Positions 18,166 through 27,356 are shown, counted from the stretch's first letter. The stretch is 50,867 bases of DNA from Candidatus Thiomargarita nelsonii (GCA_000785145.2 JSZA02000038.1:1-50867), one strand, 5' to 3'. Notes: a model not told the origin generated them from the letters alone. Translations and numbers: made by a program.

Positions 18166-18812
18166 AAAATCCCCGTACCACTAAAAACATTGAATCGCGG
18201 ATATCACTCCTTACGCCAATGCCATTAAGTATCGCCTTTAACACCAATAACAACAGTGCTTTCTCTTTTTCAATCAGGGGTGCCAGGCTTGGCGTTTCTT
18301 GGGCAGCGCGTAGTGCCTCCCGCTCAAAACCAGCCTCGATTAACAATCCTTCATTCAAGGTGATACAATAAGCACAGTGCTTTTCTTTGGCAACCAAGAG
18401 GCGAGACTGAGTCCCATACAGAAATGAAAGCTGAAAGTAACCCTGTTCCCGCTGTTTAAACCAAGAATGGCCGCCGGATAACTCGCCACTACTTTCCACA
18501 CCAGCCACAAAGGTTTCAAGATGTATAAGCCCTTTTTTTAATTAACAAGGGCAAAGCATCGGATAAATGGCCTAAATCTTGGTAAATCATAGCCAAATCG
18601 TTTAGATTTAACAAAGTGTCAGGGTGTTTTTCACCTAACAGAAATTTTCTAAGATGCTCTTTTTGCTCAGCCGAGAGAGATTCAGCAACCTGCACCGTCT
18701 GCTCGGCCACTGGCACCGGCTCTGATTCAGGAAAAGATTGGGGGACGCTTTCTGGCATCTGGGCACATGAACTGATTAAGCCCAAGCACCCGATAAATCT
18801 TTTGAATTTCAT
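18095..18812 (-). pseudogene. TPR/CHAT remnant fused to a carboxymuconolactone-decarboxylase-like piece
   Basis: 18516-18812 encodes a lipoprotein-type leader (lipobox LISSC), a PVPVAEQTVQ linker and one kinesin-light-chain-type TPR (LLGEKHPDTLLNLNDLAMIY). After an internal deletion near 18510 a second frame continues with GVESSGEL...FKQREQGYFQLSFLYGTQSR, matching the post-TPR linker of the CHAT proteins at 44.6 kb. It then switches to AKEKHCAYCITLNEGLLIEAGF, which looks like the CxxC region of a carboxymuconolactone decarboxylase/AhpD-type protein. The CHAT peptidase is absent. Three sources are thus joined. The second frame is open for 137 codons but probably not functional. Confidence 0.65.
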
Positions 18813-18828
18813 TATTATCTCCTATGGA

Positions 18829-18847
18829 GTCCAAGATTTATCTTGGA
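18829..18847. repeat. GTCCAAGAT hairpin overlapping the lipoprotein stop
   Basis: GTCCAAGATTTATCTTGGA; the TAA stop of the lipoprotein gene (18838-18840) lies inside it. Confidence 0.8.
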
Positions 18848-19311
18848 AGGGGTTTCAGCTTTCTATGCGTAAAAATGAGTTTTTCTATTAAGGCTTCTCC
18901 GCGTTTATTCTGCCGATACAACAATAGAACATTATAATATTGAGCGGGATTGTATCGGAATTGGTTTTTCAATTGTTGATAAATTGAATGCAATGTCAGC
19001 ACCAAACTGACGAAAATGTTTCTGCTGCTGCTATCAATGGGTGCCGTTTGGACTTGACCACCGGTTTCTCCAATCACCCTAAACCAGGCATCCAATCGAG
19101 CAGGGATGTCATTTGTAGAAAAGGGAGTTAAAGGCCTCACTTCAATTTTACCCAATCCCTGACTCAGGGTGGTGGAAAGCTTTTCATCAAAATAGTCATA
19201 ATCTAAAAATTCTAAAGTAGTGGACTGCCTTAGCCTCATCTTGTTGGGAGGGCAGCCTAGCAAACTCAGTGCGATAAGTAGTAAAAATAGATAGAGCGTT
19301 AATTTTTTCAT
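18838..19311 (-). CDS. Predicted lipoprotein, function unknown
   Basis: 157 residues from ATG 19311. The leader MKKLTLYLFLLLIALSLLGC ends in a lipobox (SLLGC), so the mature protein should be lipid-anchored. The rest is mixed alpha/beta with YDYFDEKLSTTL and HSIYQQLKNQF and no recognised domain. A longer start at 19335 adds a charged stretch before the leader and is less likely. The last residues (KPLPR) run into a dispersed hairpin that supplies the stop codon, so the native C-terminus may be longer. It is next to a TPR/CHAT remnant; whether the two were once an operon is unknown. Confidence 0.65.
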   Translation of the reverse strand: MKKLTLYLFLLLIALSLLGCPPNKMRLRQSTTLEFLDYDYFDEKLSTTLSQGLGKIEVRPLTPFSTNDIPARLDAWFRVIGETGGQVQTAPIDSSSRNIFVSLVLTLHSIYQQLKNQFRYNPAQYYNVLLLYRQNKRGEALIEKLIFTHRKLKPLPR

Positions 19312-19357
19312 CTTTTGTTTGCCGTCTTTTAACATGGTAATTAAAACGCGATTTAAA

Positions 19358-19386
19358 AAATCCTATTTCTTTAAGAAATAGGATTT
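19358..19386. repeat. AAATCCTATTTCTT hairpin
   Basis: Arms AAATCCTATTTCTT and AAGAAATAGGATTT, almost no loop. Same family as the terminator-like hairpins downstream of the CHAT genes. Confidence 0.8.
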
Positions 19387-19455
19387 ATAGAAATGTTATT
19401 AAATTTACCTATCCCAATGGATTTTTATGCACAAGCGGAATTGCCGTCGTTAGCT

Positions 19456-19591
19456 CAATGCCATTAAGTTAAGACTATGTAGGGTGGATATCGCTCCAGC
19501 GTATCCACCAAAACTTATAGATTAATCAGGTGGATACGCGCTGCTTAATCCACCCTACATGTATGGTTTTTTGCGAGACTTAATGGCATTG
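19456..19591. mobile_element. MITE, CAATGCCATTAAG family (copy 3)
   Basis: 136 bp. Ends CAATGCCATTAAG and CTTAATGGCATTG; exact 11-bp target duplication CGTCGTTAGCT (19445-19455 and 19592-19602). The interior is a different palindrome, GTAGGGTGGATA...TCCACCCTAC. The duplicated target contains the stop codon of the small gene at 19597-19749, leaving that gene intact. Confidence 0.92.
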
Positions 19592-19596
19592 CGTCG

Positions 19597-19749
19597 TTAG
19601 CTGCCTTTTTGCTTAAAATGATTTCGCAATACGTTTTTGACATACTCTGGGGTTTCTTTTTGAACTTTTGCGGCTTCTTCCCGTAGCCGCTCATATTCCG
19701 CCACTTCCTCAGCAGTCCAGATGATATCCAGTCGCCGAATCTCTCGCAT
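19597..19749 (-). CDS. Small helical protein, antitoxin-like
   Basis: 50 residues, MREIRRLDIIWTAEEVAEYE then a Lys/Glu-rich helix ending NHFKQKGS. Composition (amphipathic, charged, single domain) resembles small antitoxin or CopG-like proteins, but I do not recognise the family. The ATG at 19749 follows GAGA only weakly. The stop codon sits within the target duplication of a MITE. Confidence 0.45.
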   Translation of the reverse strand: MREIRRLDIIWTAEEVAEYERLREEAAKVQKETPEYVKNVLRNHFKQKGS

Positions 19750-19859
19750 TGCAATATGGCTATACGACTCTGGGTATGCCCAATAACACGACTGACAGTT
19801 ACTGATTTCTTTTATGCTCCAATTCTCTCAATTCTCGCATTCTAGGGCGTTTAGCTTTA

Positions 19860-20498
19860 ACGCTCTTTAATAACTTCATAAATTATGAAGGAATTGTAGT
19901 GCTTTACCGTGATATTTCTCTCCAGTCTTTCCATCGTAGCTATGTGATAAGCGCATCAACGAATTCATCATAGATAACTCCGTTGTAATATCTGTGATCT
20001 CTTGTCAATGAGGTTCCTTGGTAAGGTGGATCCATATAGACTAAATCATTTTTTTTTGCTTTTGGAGCGAACTATCGAAAATATACTGATGAAAGAGCCG
20101 TCTTGCCAGAAAGCAAGGCAGATACCTCACTGCTCCTTTTACAATTCTTGCCAACAGGTAGAGCAAATGGTGGGGATTATGTGAGGAATTGAACTCGTCA
20201 CGAAACGAAGTAACGAAGTAATTTTGAAAAAAATTTTTTTCTTGTTTGGATGCTGCTCATTCCAGAGTTTTTCGTAACCATCGCTCAACTCAGTTGGCCT
20301 TTCCAAAATCTCTTGCCAGAGAGACATCAGTGGGACATTGAGGTCGTTGAGCCAAAAAGTCTTTGAAAGGCCGTGAGCGGCAGCAGCAATTGAGACCGCA
20401 GCAGCCCCACAGAATAAATAGCGTAGGATGTGTTGTGCAATGCCACGCTTACTTCCTTGATATGGGAATGGGTGTGGTATTAATACATTATTCGACAT
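19860..20498 (-). pseudogene. Remnant of a D12-class DNA adenine methylase
   Basis: The first frame (20139-20498) has PHPFPYQGSKRGIAQHIL (the FxGxK SAM motif) and FCGAAAVSIAAAAHGL, followed by DLNVPLMSLWQEI. After frameshifts, minus-strand pieces near 19960-20050 read DLVYMDPPYQGTS (the DPPY catalytic motif) and RYYNGVIYDEFVDAL, then SYDGKTGEKYHGKAL. So all parts of a Dam-like N6-adenine methylase can be found, but the frame is broken several times and sequence between FPYQG and FCG is shortened. Its first 80 bp are part of the adjacent 234-bp triplication. Confidence 0.82.
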
Positions 20499-21117
20499 TT
20501 TCTTTTAGGAAGTATTTTACAATGGTAGGAGTCCAAGATTTATCAAGGAAGTGGTTGGCGCCCAAGATAAATCTTGGACTCCTATTTATTAAATTACCCC
20601 AAAATCGGTGCCAGCCACCGCTCTGTCTCCTCAACCGTCATCCCTTTACAAATAGCGTAGGATGTGTTGTGCAATGCCACGCTTACTTCCTTGATATGGG
20701 AATGGGTGTGGTATTAATACATTATTCGACATTTTCTTTTAGGAAGTATTTTACAATAGTAGGAGTCCAAGATTTATCTTGGAAGTGGTTGGCGCCCAAG
20801 ATAAATCTTGGACTCCTATTTATTAAATTACCCCAAAATCGGTGCCAGCCACCGCTCTGTCTCCTCAACCGTCATCCCTTTACAAATAGCGTAGGATGTG
20901 TTGTGCAATGCCACGCTTACTTCCTTGATATGGGAATGGGTGTGGTATTAATACATTATTCGACATTTTCTTTTAGGAAGTATTTTACAATAGTAGGAGT
21001 CCAAGATTTATCTTGGAAGTGGTTGGCGCCCAAGATAAATCTTGGACTCCTATTTATTAAATTACCCCAAAATCGGTGCCAGCCACCGCTCTGTCTCCTC
21101 AACCGTCATCCCTTTAC
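20416..21117. repeat. Three tandem 234-bp copies between the methylase remnant and metH
   Basis: Copies start at 20416, 20650 and 20884. Each holds the first codons of the methylase remnant, a double hairpin (GTCCAAGAT...ATCTTGGAC units about 30 bp apart) and the last 18 codons plus stop of metH. Copies 2 and 3 are almost identical; copy 1 differs in the first hairpin (TTATCAAGG instead of TTATCTTGG). The unit thus spans one 3' end and one 5' end, a simple tandem duplication. A long plus-strand frame through it is a by-product of 234 being a multiple of three. Confidence 0.93.
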
Positions 21118-24100
21118 GTTTAGCATAATCTTCAAGTTGATCCTTCTCAATTTTACCCGTCCCAAAATGCTGCGCCTCTGGATGGGAAAAGTACCAACCC
21201 GATACGGCAGCCGTGGGGAACATGGCAAAACTCTCCGTCAACTGAATGCCCGCATTTTTTTCAGGTTGGATGAGTGCCCAAAGTGTTGCCTTTTCCGTAT
21301 GATCCGGACAAGCGGGATAGCCCGGGGCGGGGCGAATGCCATGATAGTTTTCTTTTATCAGTTCCGCATTAGTGAATTCTTCATCTGGCGCATAGCCCCA
21401 AAATTCTTGTCGCACCCGTTCGTGCATCCGTTCGGCAAAGGCTTCGGCTAGACGATCTGCCAGTGCTTTCAATAAGATACTGTTATAATCATCTTGCGCT
21501 TGTTCAAAACGGGCAACGTGTTCATCAATGCCAATGCCTGCCGTGACAGCAAAGGCGCCGATATAGTCAGCAGTGCCCTTGGGCGCTATCATGTCAGCAA
21601 GACACAGATTGGGTTTACCCTGTTTGAACATTTGTTGACGAATGTGATGTAGCACCGTTTTGACTTCAGTGCGATTGTCGTCGCTGTAAACTTCAATATC
21701 ATCATCATTCACGCTGTTGGCAGGGAAAAAGCCAATGACGGCTCGCGCGGTTAACCATTTTTCTTTGATAATCTGATCTAACAGGGTTTGTGCATCTTTA
21801 TAAAGAGTACGCGCCTCTTGACCGACTTTTTCATCTTCAAGAATTTGAGGATACCGCCCTGCCAGTTCCCAAGCTCTGAAAAAGGGTGTCCAGTCAATAC
21901 GCTGACGCAATTCTTCTAGCGAATAATCTTCAAATACTTTTAAGCCTAAAAAAGTCGGCGGCGCCTCATTCCAATTGAGTGCCAGTTTATTCGCTCTCGC
22001 TTGTTGCAAGGTAATTTTTTTGCGTTGAGTTTTTTGGCTGGCACGCCGTTCGCGGATTTCGGCGTACTCCTCTTTTATTTTTTTGGCATAATTTGTTTTT
22101 AATTTGGGAGACAATAAGCTTTGTGCCACGCCCACCGCACGGGAGGCATCTGGGACATAGACGACGGGATGCTTATAGCCGGGTTCAATTTTAACCGCTG
22201 TATGCACTTTGGACGTCGTCGCACCGCCAATCAATAGCGGGATTTCAAAGCCTTGGCGTTCCATTTCTTTTGCGACATGCACCATTTCCTCTAAGGAGGG
22301 CGTGATCAAGCCCGATAAGCCGATGATGTCACACTGTTGTTCTCGGGCCGTTTTTAAGATGGTTTCCGTCGGCACCATGACACCTAAGTCTATGATTTCA
22401 TAATTATTACATTGCAATACCACGCCGACAATATTTTTGCCGATGTCGTGGACATCTCCCTTGACGGTTGCCATGAGGATTTTGCCGTTGGTTTGTATGG
22501 CGCAATCTTCGCCTTTTTCAGCCTCAATATAGGGCATTAAATGGGCAACCGCTTTTTTCATCACGCGAGCCGATTTAACCACTTGAGGTAAAAACATTTT
22601 GCCAGCACCGAATAGATCTCCCACGACGTTCATGCCATCCATCAGTGGTCCTTCTATGACATGTATTGGGCGTTCTGCCTGTTGTCTGGCTTCTTCCGTG
22701 TCGGCTTCAATGTAATTGGTAATACCTTTGACGAGGGCATGTTCAATGCGTTTTGCTACCGGGGCGTCGCGCCAAGCGGCATTTTGTTTATCGTCTTGCG
22801 TACTACCGTCTCCTTTATATTTCTCGGCAATTTCTAGGAGCCGATCAGTGCTATCGTCACGACGGTTCAGGATGACATCTTCAACGCGCTCGCGGAGTTC
22901 TGCTGGTAAATCTTCATAAATCGCCAATTGCCCTGCGTTGACAATCCCCATGTCCATGCCCGCTTTGATGGCGTAATAGAGAAAGACAGAATGAATGGCT
23001 TCACGCACAGGGTTGTTGCCGCGAAATGAGAAGGAGACGTTGGATACGCCGCCTGAAATCATGGCGTGGGGTAATTTTTGTTTGATTTCAGCAGTGGCTT
23101 CAATGAAATCAACGGCATAGTTATTGTGTTCTTCAATACCGGTGGCGACGGCAAAAATATTGGGATCAAAAATGATGTCTTCTGGTGGGAATCCGACTTG
23201 TTCGGTCAAAATTTTATAAGAGCGTTGACAGATTTCCACTTTACGCGCTTTAGTGTCGGCTTGTCCTTGTTCATCGAAAGCCATGACGATGATGGCGGCA
23301 CCATAGCTTTGGAGTAATTTGGCTTGTGCAATGAATTTTTCTTCGCCTTCTTTCATACTGATAGAATTGACGATGGGTTTGCCTTGAATACATTTTAGTC
23401 CCGCTTCTAAGATGTCCCATTTGGAAGAGTCAACCATAATGGGCACTTTAGCAATTTCTGGCTCCGTGGCGACCATGTTTAAGAATTGGGTCATCACGGC
23501 TTTAGAATCGAGCAAGCCTTCGTCCATATTTATGTCAATGACTTGAGCACCATTTTCGACTTGTTCACGGACAACTTCTAGGGCTTTTTCATAGTTTTCT
23601 TCTTTAATCAGTCGCTTAAAGCGTGCTGAACCGGTGACATTGGCGCGTTCTCCGATGTTGACAAATAAGGAGTCTTTTTCAATGGTGCAAGGCTCCAAGC
23701 CGGAGAGGCGGCAAGCGATGGGAATATCGGGTAATTTGCGCGGAGGATATTTTTTAACCGCTTCTCGAATGGCGCGAATATGATCAGGCATTGTGCCACA
23801 ACAACCGCCAATGATATTTAAAAAACCACTTTGTGCCCATTCTGCAATTTCGCTTGCCATGTTTTCGGGACTTTCATCATAGCCGCCGAATTCGTTGGGT
23901 AGCCCTGCATTGGGATGGGCTGATACATAAGATTCTGAAATCCTTGAAAGTTCTGCGACATATTGGCGCAATTCTTTTGCTCCCAAGGCGCAGTTGAGGC
24001 CGATGGAGAGTGGCTTGGCATGGCGCAAGGAATTCCAAAAGGCTTCGGTGGTTTGCCCTGATAAAGTACGACCAGAGGCATCGGTAATGGTGCCCGAAAT

Positions 24101-24718
24101 CATAATGGGCAAACGCAAATTATGATCATCAAAATATTTTTGCACGGCAAAAATCGCCGCTTTGGCATTTAAAGTGTCAAAAATAGTTTCAATCAGCAAC
24201 AAATCGGCACCACCGTCCACTAAACCTTGGGTGGCTTCGTAATAGGCCTCGACTAAGCCATCAAAGGTGATATTGCGAAAACCCGGGTCGTTCACATCAG
24301 GAGATATGGAACAAGTGCGATTAGTCGGACCGAGTATGCCTGCGACAAAACGGGGCTGTTCCGGCGTTTTAGCGGACATTTCATCGGCGGCTTGGCGTGC
24401 CAGTTTGGCGGCACCGACATTCATTTCATAAACCAAGTCCTCCATCTGATAATCCGCCATAGCAATCCGGGTACCGTTAAAGGTATTGGTTTCGATGATG
24501 TCGGCACCGGCTTCAAGGTATTCAGTGTGAATGGCTTTGATGATGTGTGGCTGGGTTAGTGTTAAAAGGTCATTGTTGCCTTTTAAATCGCTAGCCCAAT
24601 CTTTAAAGCGTTCACCGCGATAGTCTTTTTCTTGCAAATCGTATCTTTGGATCATAGTGCCCATGGCACCGTCGAGGATGAGGATACGTTGGTTTAAAAG
24701 GGTTTTTAGGGTTGACAT
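21062..24718 (-). CDS. metH: Cobalamin-dependent methionine synthase
   Basis: 1218 residues, close to the 1227 of E. coli MetH. It transfers a methyl group from methyltetrahydrofolate to homocysteine through cobalamin. Domains in order: homocysteine-binding (1-325) with zinc ligands Cys243, Cys306 and Cys307 (GLNCALG, GGCCGT); pterin-binding (about 350-625); cap and B12 domain with GDVHDIGKN, His757 being the lower axial ligand; and the C-terminal reactivation domain with [12 protein letters not shown]. All key residues are present. Start ATG at 24718 with AGGA 7 bases upstream. No cobalamin riboswitch could be recognised in the 170-bp leader. A 5' fragment of this gene is duplicated at 29857-30061, and its 3' end is part of a triplication. 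Confidence 0.97.
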   Translation of the reverse strand: MSTLKTLLNQRILILDGAMGTMIQRYDLQEKDYRGERFKDWASDLKGNNDLLTLTQPHIIKAIHTEYLEAGADIIETNTFNGTRIAMADYQMEDLVYEMNVGAAKLARQAADEMSAKTPEQPRFVAGILGPTNRTCSISPDVNDPGFRNITFDGLVEAYYEATQGLVDGGADLLLIETIFDTLNAKAAIFAVQKYFDDHNLRLPIMISGTITDASGRTLSGQTTEAFWNSLRHAKPLSIGLNCALGAKELRQYVAELSRISESYVSAHPNAGLPNEFGGYDESPENMASEIAEWAQSGFLNIIGGCCGTMPDHIRAIREAVKKYPPRKLPDIPIACRLSGLEPCTIEKDSLFVNIGERANVTGSARFKRLIKEENYEKALEVVREQVENGAQVIDINMDEGLLDSKAVMTQFLNMVATEPEIAKVPIMVDSSKWDILEAGLKCIQGKPIVNSISMKEGEEKFIAQAKLLQSYGAAIIVMAFDEQGQADTKARKVEICQRSYKILTEQVGFPPEDIIFDPNIFAVATGIEEHNNYAVDFIEATAEIKQKLPHAMISGGVSNVSFSFRGNNPVREAIHSVFLYYAIKAGMDMGIVNAGQLAIYEDLPAELRERVEDVILNRRDDSTDRLLEIAEKYKGDGSTQDDKQNAAWRDAPVAKRIEHALVKGITNYIEADTEEARQQAERPIHVIEGPLMDGMNVVGDLFGAGKMFLPQVVKSARVMKKAVAHLMPYIEAEKGEDCAIQTNGKILMATVKGDVHDIGKNIVGVVLQCNNYEIIDLGVMVPTETILKTAREQQCDIIGLSGLITPSLEEMVHVAKEMERQGFEIPLLIGGATTSKVHTAVKIEPGYKHPVVYVPDASRAVGVAQSLLSPKLKTNYAKKIKEEYAEIRERRASQKTQRKKITLQQARANKLALNWNEAPPTFLGLKVFEDYSLEELRQRIDWTPFFRAWELAGRYPQILEDEKVGQEARTLYKDAQTLLDQIIKEKWLTARAVIGFFPANSVNDDDIEVYSDDNRTEVKTVLHHIRQQMFKQGKPNLCLADMIAPKGTADYIGAFAVTAGIGIDEHVARFEQAQDDYNSILLKALADRLAEAFAERMHERVRQEFWGYAPDEEFTNAELIKENYHGIRPAPGYPACPDHTEKATLWALIQPEKNAGIQLTESFAMFPTAAVSGWYFSHPEAQHFGTGKIEKDQLEDYAKRKGMTVEETERWLAPILG

Positions 24719-24756
24719 AAAATTTCCTAGTATGAGACTAAAGGCTGTCTATGGTA

Positions 24757-24828
24757 CAATGCCAGTATGATAAACCGGCAACCATAAACCGTGATCTTTT
24801 TGTGTTTGCCCTGCACGAGATGGCATTG
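24757..24828. mobile_element. MITE, CAATGCCA family (short copy 6)
   Basis: 72 bp with ends CAATGCCA and TGGCATTG; TCTATGGTA occurs on both sides (offset by one base), a probable target duplication. The interior is GGCAACCATAAACC...TTTGCCC. It lies between metH and the Rpn-type gene, so it may influence both promoters. Confidence 0.7.
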
Positions 24829-24850
24829 ATCTATGGTAACATATTTAGGA

Positions 24851-24869
24851 GTCCAAAATTTATTTTGGG
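24851..24869. repeat. GTCCAAAAT/ATTTTGG hairpin
   Basis: Dispersed-family hairpin just before the start of the Rpn-type gene (ribosome site AGGAG at 24875 follows it). The same arrangement recurs at 30194-30212. Confidence 0.8.
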
Positions 24870-24887
24870 AAATAGGAGTTTTCAAAA

Positions 24888-25574
24888 ATGGCAGCAACCG
24901 ATAACCCCCTAAAACGACTGGTAACCACTTTTATTGAAGATTTTGCAGAGTGGGTCCTTGGCACACAGGTAGCCGGTGTCACTTCACGCAACATTGAATT
25001 GTATGCTGACACGATTCGTTCTGACCAAATTTTTCTGGTGAAATTGATCGATAAGCGTACAGTGATACTACACCTCGAATTTCAGGGACGGCGCACTGAC
25101 AAGCCCATGTCCCTACGTGAATTGGATTACCTATCACGCTTGACCCAAACTTATCGTGATATGGAATTGTACAGTGTCGTTTTTTATGTAGGTCACGGTG
25201 CAGGGCGGCATGATACCGGTTCTTATCAAGTCAAAAGTCCGACGGGTGACGACGAATTATTAGATACCCCGTTTTTACGTCGGATTCGTACAAAAAGCCG
25301 TGAAGATGGAGTTGAAGAAGGCCGTGAAGAAGGCCGTGAAAAAGGCCGTGAAAAAGGCCGTGAAGAAGGCCGTGAAGAAGGTATGCTCATTTCACGTCGT
25401 GACGCTATCTTAGACGTACTTATGTTACGTTTTGAGCCGCAGCTTTCCCAGTTTAGGAAAATAGAACGGTATTTATCGACCCTCACAGAGATGGAGCAAT
25501 TAGAAAGGCTATTGACAGAAGCGGTTCAGTCTAAAGATGTGAGCGCGTTTCAAGCGACAATGGCTCAAAGCTAA
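24888..25574 (+). CDS. Rpn/YhgA-type nuclease-like protein, internally deleted
   Basis: 228 residues. Residues 1-121 are the N-terminal half of a PD-(D/E)XK-type Rpn protein: IRSDQIFLVKL, then VILHLEFQGRRTDKP (E and Q of the active site). Against the interrupted copy at 30231, about 86 codons after SPTGD are missing in frame, the junction lying in a shared GAC. The rest is a charged spacer built of five-residue GREEG/GREKG units and the C-terminal domain (FEPQLSQFRKIERYL, LERLLTEAV). The central deletion removes LSWKYKVIRLWEMDAEEIWAL, conserved in this family, so activity is doubtful. These proteins are thought to promote recombination. Confidence 0.75.
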   Translation: MAATDNPLKRLVTTFIEDFAEWVLGTQVAGVTSRNIELYADTIRSDQIFLVKLIDKRTVILHLEFQGRRTDKPMSLRELDYLSRLTQTYRDMELYSVVFYVGHGAGRHDTGSYQVKSPTGDDELLDTPFLRRIRTKSREDGVEEGREEGREKGREKGREEGREEGMLISRRDAILDVLMLRFEPQLSQFRKIERYLSTLTEMEQLERLLTEAVQSKDVSAFQATMAQS

Positions 25575-25812
25575 AACGCTATGTTACCGCGAACTCACTC
25601 TAAAATAAGGAGAAAAGACAGGGATACATTGAACAATAGTTAACGGACGGGGTTGCACGGGGGCAGTCCAAGATAAATTAACTAGGAGTTTTCAAAAATG
25701 CCATATCGTGTTGCCTCAAACAAGTTCTCTACGATTCGTTTCAGTTCTTGGGGGAGGCAATTCCCCGCCGGTCATTTTCTACTCAAGGGAAACGAAGTAA
25801 CTTAAATTGAGA
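25575..25812. other. Intergenic debris after the Rpn-type gene
   Basis: Holds a second copy of the AGGAGTTTTCAAAAATG start region (25685-25701) without its gene, half a GTCCAAGAT palindrome (25667) and sequence I do not recognise. Confidence 0.45.
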
Positions 25813-25905
25813 TCACAAAAGTTTTTTGAATTCTTCAATGCTTAATCCAGCATATTTGATAATACTGCCCATTGTATAAGCATTAATACCTGATAATTTC
25901 GGCAT
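25813..25905 (-). CDS. Short frame overlapping the hicB stop
   Basis: 30 residues beginning MPKLSGINAYTMGSIIKYAG and ending FKKLL. Its ATG overlaps the HicB-like stop codon (TAATG). HicA toxins often begin MPKL, but the dsRBD-like fold with its active His is absent. It may be a truncated toxin or an unrelated coupled peptide. Confidence 0.35.
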   Translation of the reverse strand: MPKLSGINAYTMGSIIKYAGLSIEEFKKLL

Positions 25906-26099
25906 TACCCTACCTCCACATAGCGTAGTTCCACGTCTTGGATTAATTCTTCTCTAACGGCAAGGTAGTCTTCAATAGCCTCTTTAACATTTTCCAACGC
26001 TTCTTCTTGGCTTTCTCCTTGAGAGCAACAACCGGGTAAACTCGGACACCAAACAGCATAACCTTCTTCAGTCTTTTTAAGATAAATAGCACAGTCAAG
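25905..26099 (-). pseudogene. HicB-family antitoxin, 5' truncated
   Basis: Encodes CAIYLKKTEEGYAVWCPSLPG, CCSQGESQEEALENVKEAI and a short tail, the HicB N-terminal RNase-H-like fold. The frame has no start codon: a TAG lies three codons before the first conserved residue, at the junction with a duplicated copy of the ettA upstream region. So the first few residues and the promoter were lost by rearrangement. Confidence 0.7.
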
Positions 26100-26119
26100 C
26101 TATCTATGGTAACATGTCG

Positions 26120-26138
26120 CCCAAAATAAATTTTGGAC
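26120..26138. repeat. CCCAAAAT/ATTTTGGAC hairpin in the duplicated ettA leader
   Basis: Same hairpin at the same place as upstream of ettA (34836-34854), part of a block of about 165 bp duplicated with a few differences. Confidence 0.8.
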
Positions 26139-26172
26139 TCCTAAAGTTGATAACTAATAACTGATAACAGAT

Positions 26173-26505
26173 ATGGCTCAATATATTTATACGATGAACC
26201 GCGTTGGCAAAATCGTGCCACCCAAGCGGGAAATTCTTAAAGATATTTCATTATCCTTTTATCCAGCTTACAAAAACCTCAAAAGACGGGGCAGCTTATT
26301 TGCGATGGGTGCGCCGATTTATGAAAGCCTTGATAGCACCAAACAACCCACCGAGATCGATTTTAAAATGGCCGATAGGATGGTGCGTAGCTTAGGCAAC
26401 TCCCAAAAAATAAAATACCAAGGGCAACCACTAGTACTTTGTCAAACTTTAAATTTTGGGTTGGAGTACAAAGCTTTAGCTTTGTCAAGCAACGCACAAA
26501 GCTAA
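26173..26505 (+). pseudogene. Chimera of the EttA N-terminus and CHAT-protein debris
   Basis: Codons 1-30 are those of ettA at 34889 ([20 protein letters not shown]...). After FYP the sequence switches, in frame, to CHAT-protein sequence AYKNLKRRGSLFAMGAPIY and EIDFKMADRMVRSLG. The frame then runs into palindromic repeat sequence and stops at 26505. The ettA leader is included, so the chimera probably is transcribed. No catalytic part of either parent is present. Confidence 0.85.
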
Positions 26506-26615
26506 AGCTTTGTACTCCAATAACCCATTAATATAAGCTTGACAAAGTACTAGGGTGTTGCCCCTACAGGTAACGATAATTTGTAGGAGCAATCCTTTAT
26601 GGTTGCCCCTTTTGG
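26417..26615. repeat. Nested palindromes inside CHAT debris
   Basis: Outer arms GGGCAACCACTAGTACTTTG and CAAAGTACTAGGGTGTTGCCC enclose two ACAAAGCT/AGCTTTGT hairpins in opposite orientation, followed by a GGGGCAATCC repeat. This looks like one palindrome family inserted in another. Confidence 0.7.
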
Positions 26616-27175
26616 GTATATTATTTTTTGCGAGTTGCCTTAAAAAAACATCGCTCGCGCATCTTTAAACGGGTTTGGGAGATGTTGTCAGTGGCGAAGG
26701 CGTGATGGGATTGCCTTATGCGCTGTATGTGGCGGGCAATAAAAATACTATTCTCACTTTGTGGTCGATTTCAGATGAAGTGACAGTAGAATTTATCAGG
26801 CGTTTTTTTATTAAACTCAAGGCGGGCGTGGGACAGGTCAATGCCATTAAGTTAAGGATAAATGCTCGCAATCGCGGTATTCGGAGTCCAAGATTTATCT
26901 TGGGAGAGCCGACGCCCAAACTAAAGTTTGGACTCCTAAAAACCTTAACTTAATGGCATTGGTGCCACAGGTAGAAGCCTTGACGGCGACTAAGCGGGAA
27001 TTTATTAAAAAGGGTAGTCTGCTTTCGTTTGTGGAATTGAAAGCACTTGTGCCACTAATGGCCAATAATTTATTGTATTTTCAAGTAATTGAGTCAAAAT
27101 TCGATAAGGCGGGCGCGTGTTATTACATGCAATTATTCTATAACCATGATGGGGTTAAAAATCATAAAAATTGTT
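26616..27175 (+). pseudogene. CHAT-domain remnant interrupted by a MITE
   Basis: Pieces of a CHAT peptidase: KKHRSRIFK, then after a deletion GDVVSGEGVMGLPYALYVAGNKN and LWSISDEVTVEF, then (after the MITE) PQVEALTATKREFIKKG. The catalytic His and Cys segments are missing. From about 27020 the frame continues into 50 unrelated codons (ending NHDGVKNHKNC), source unknown. Confidence 0.85.
26839..26961. mobile_element. MITE, CAATGCCATTAAG family (copy 4)
   Basis: 123 bp, ends CAATGCCATTAAGTTAA and TTAACTTAATGGCATTG. The 11-bp flanks GTGGGACAGGT and GTGCCACAGGT match at 9 of 11. The interior consists of two dispersed-family hairpins (26886-26904, 26915-26933), so one repeat family is nested within another. 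It sits in CHAT coding sequence. Confidence 0.88.
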
Positions 27176-27185
27176 AGGGGAAGAG

Positions 27186-27356
27186 TTTGGCTACCCTCAA
27201 AGCCCCTCGATTTTCACCGAGAGGCTTAAAATTGTTAGGCTCTTATTTTGGTTTTACCCCAGTCACCTGAAAAGTCATTGGATCAGATAATGGCTCGTAT
27301 TGCATATCCGCTTCATAATTCGTCATCAAATGGGGCAATTATTTTGATACAGAATA
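27186..27356. repeat. Direct repeat, distal copy of the LamG-gene 3' end
   Basis: About 170 bp, highly similar to 28744-28918, which is the 3' end of the LamG gene plus its terminator hairpin (AAGCCTCTCGG...GAGGGGCTT on the minus strand). The two copies bracket the TAC operon. A few indels separate them. Confidence 0.85.

Noticed and set aside
20363..21451. 362-codon plus-strand frame with three internal repeats
   Set aside because: The repeat is the 234-bp DNA triplication (divisible by three), and the frame is antisense to metH and the methylase remnant with no recognisable domain.
24719..24887. Cobalamin riboswitch for metH
   Set aside because: The leader is short and occupied by a MITE and a hairpin; no B12-box-like sequence was found.
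26148..26172. TAACTGA-type repeats reported from some Beggiatoa genomes
   Set aside because: GATAACTAATAACTGATAAC is present before ettA and its duplicate, but only as one short cluster copied with the leader; not enough to call the family.
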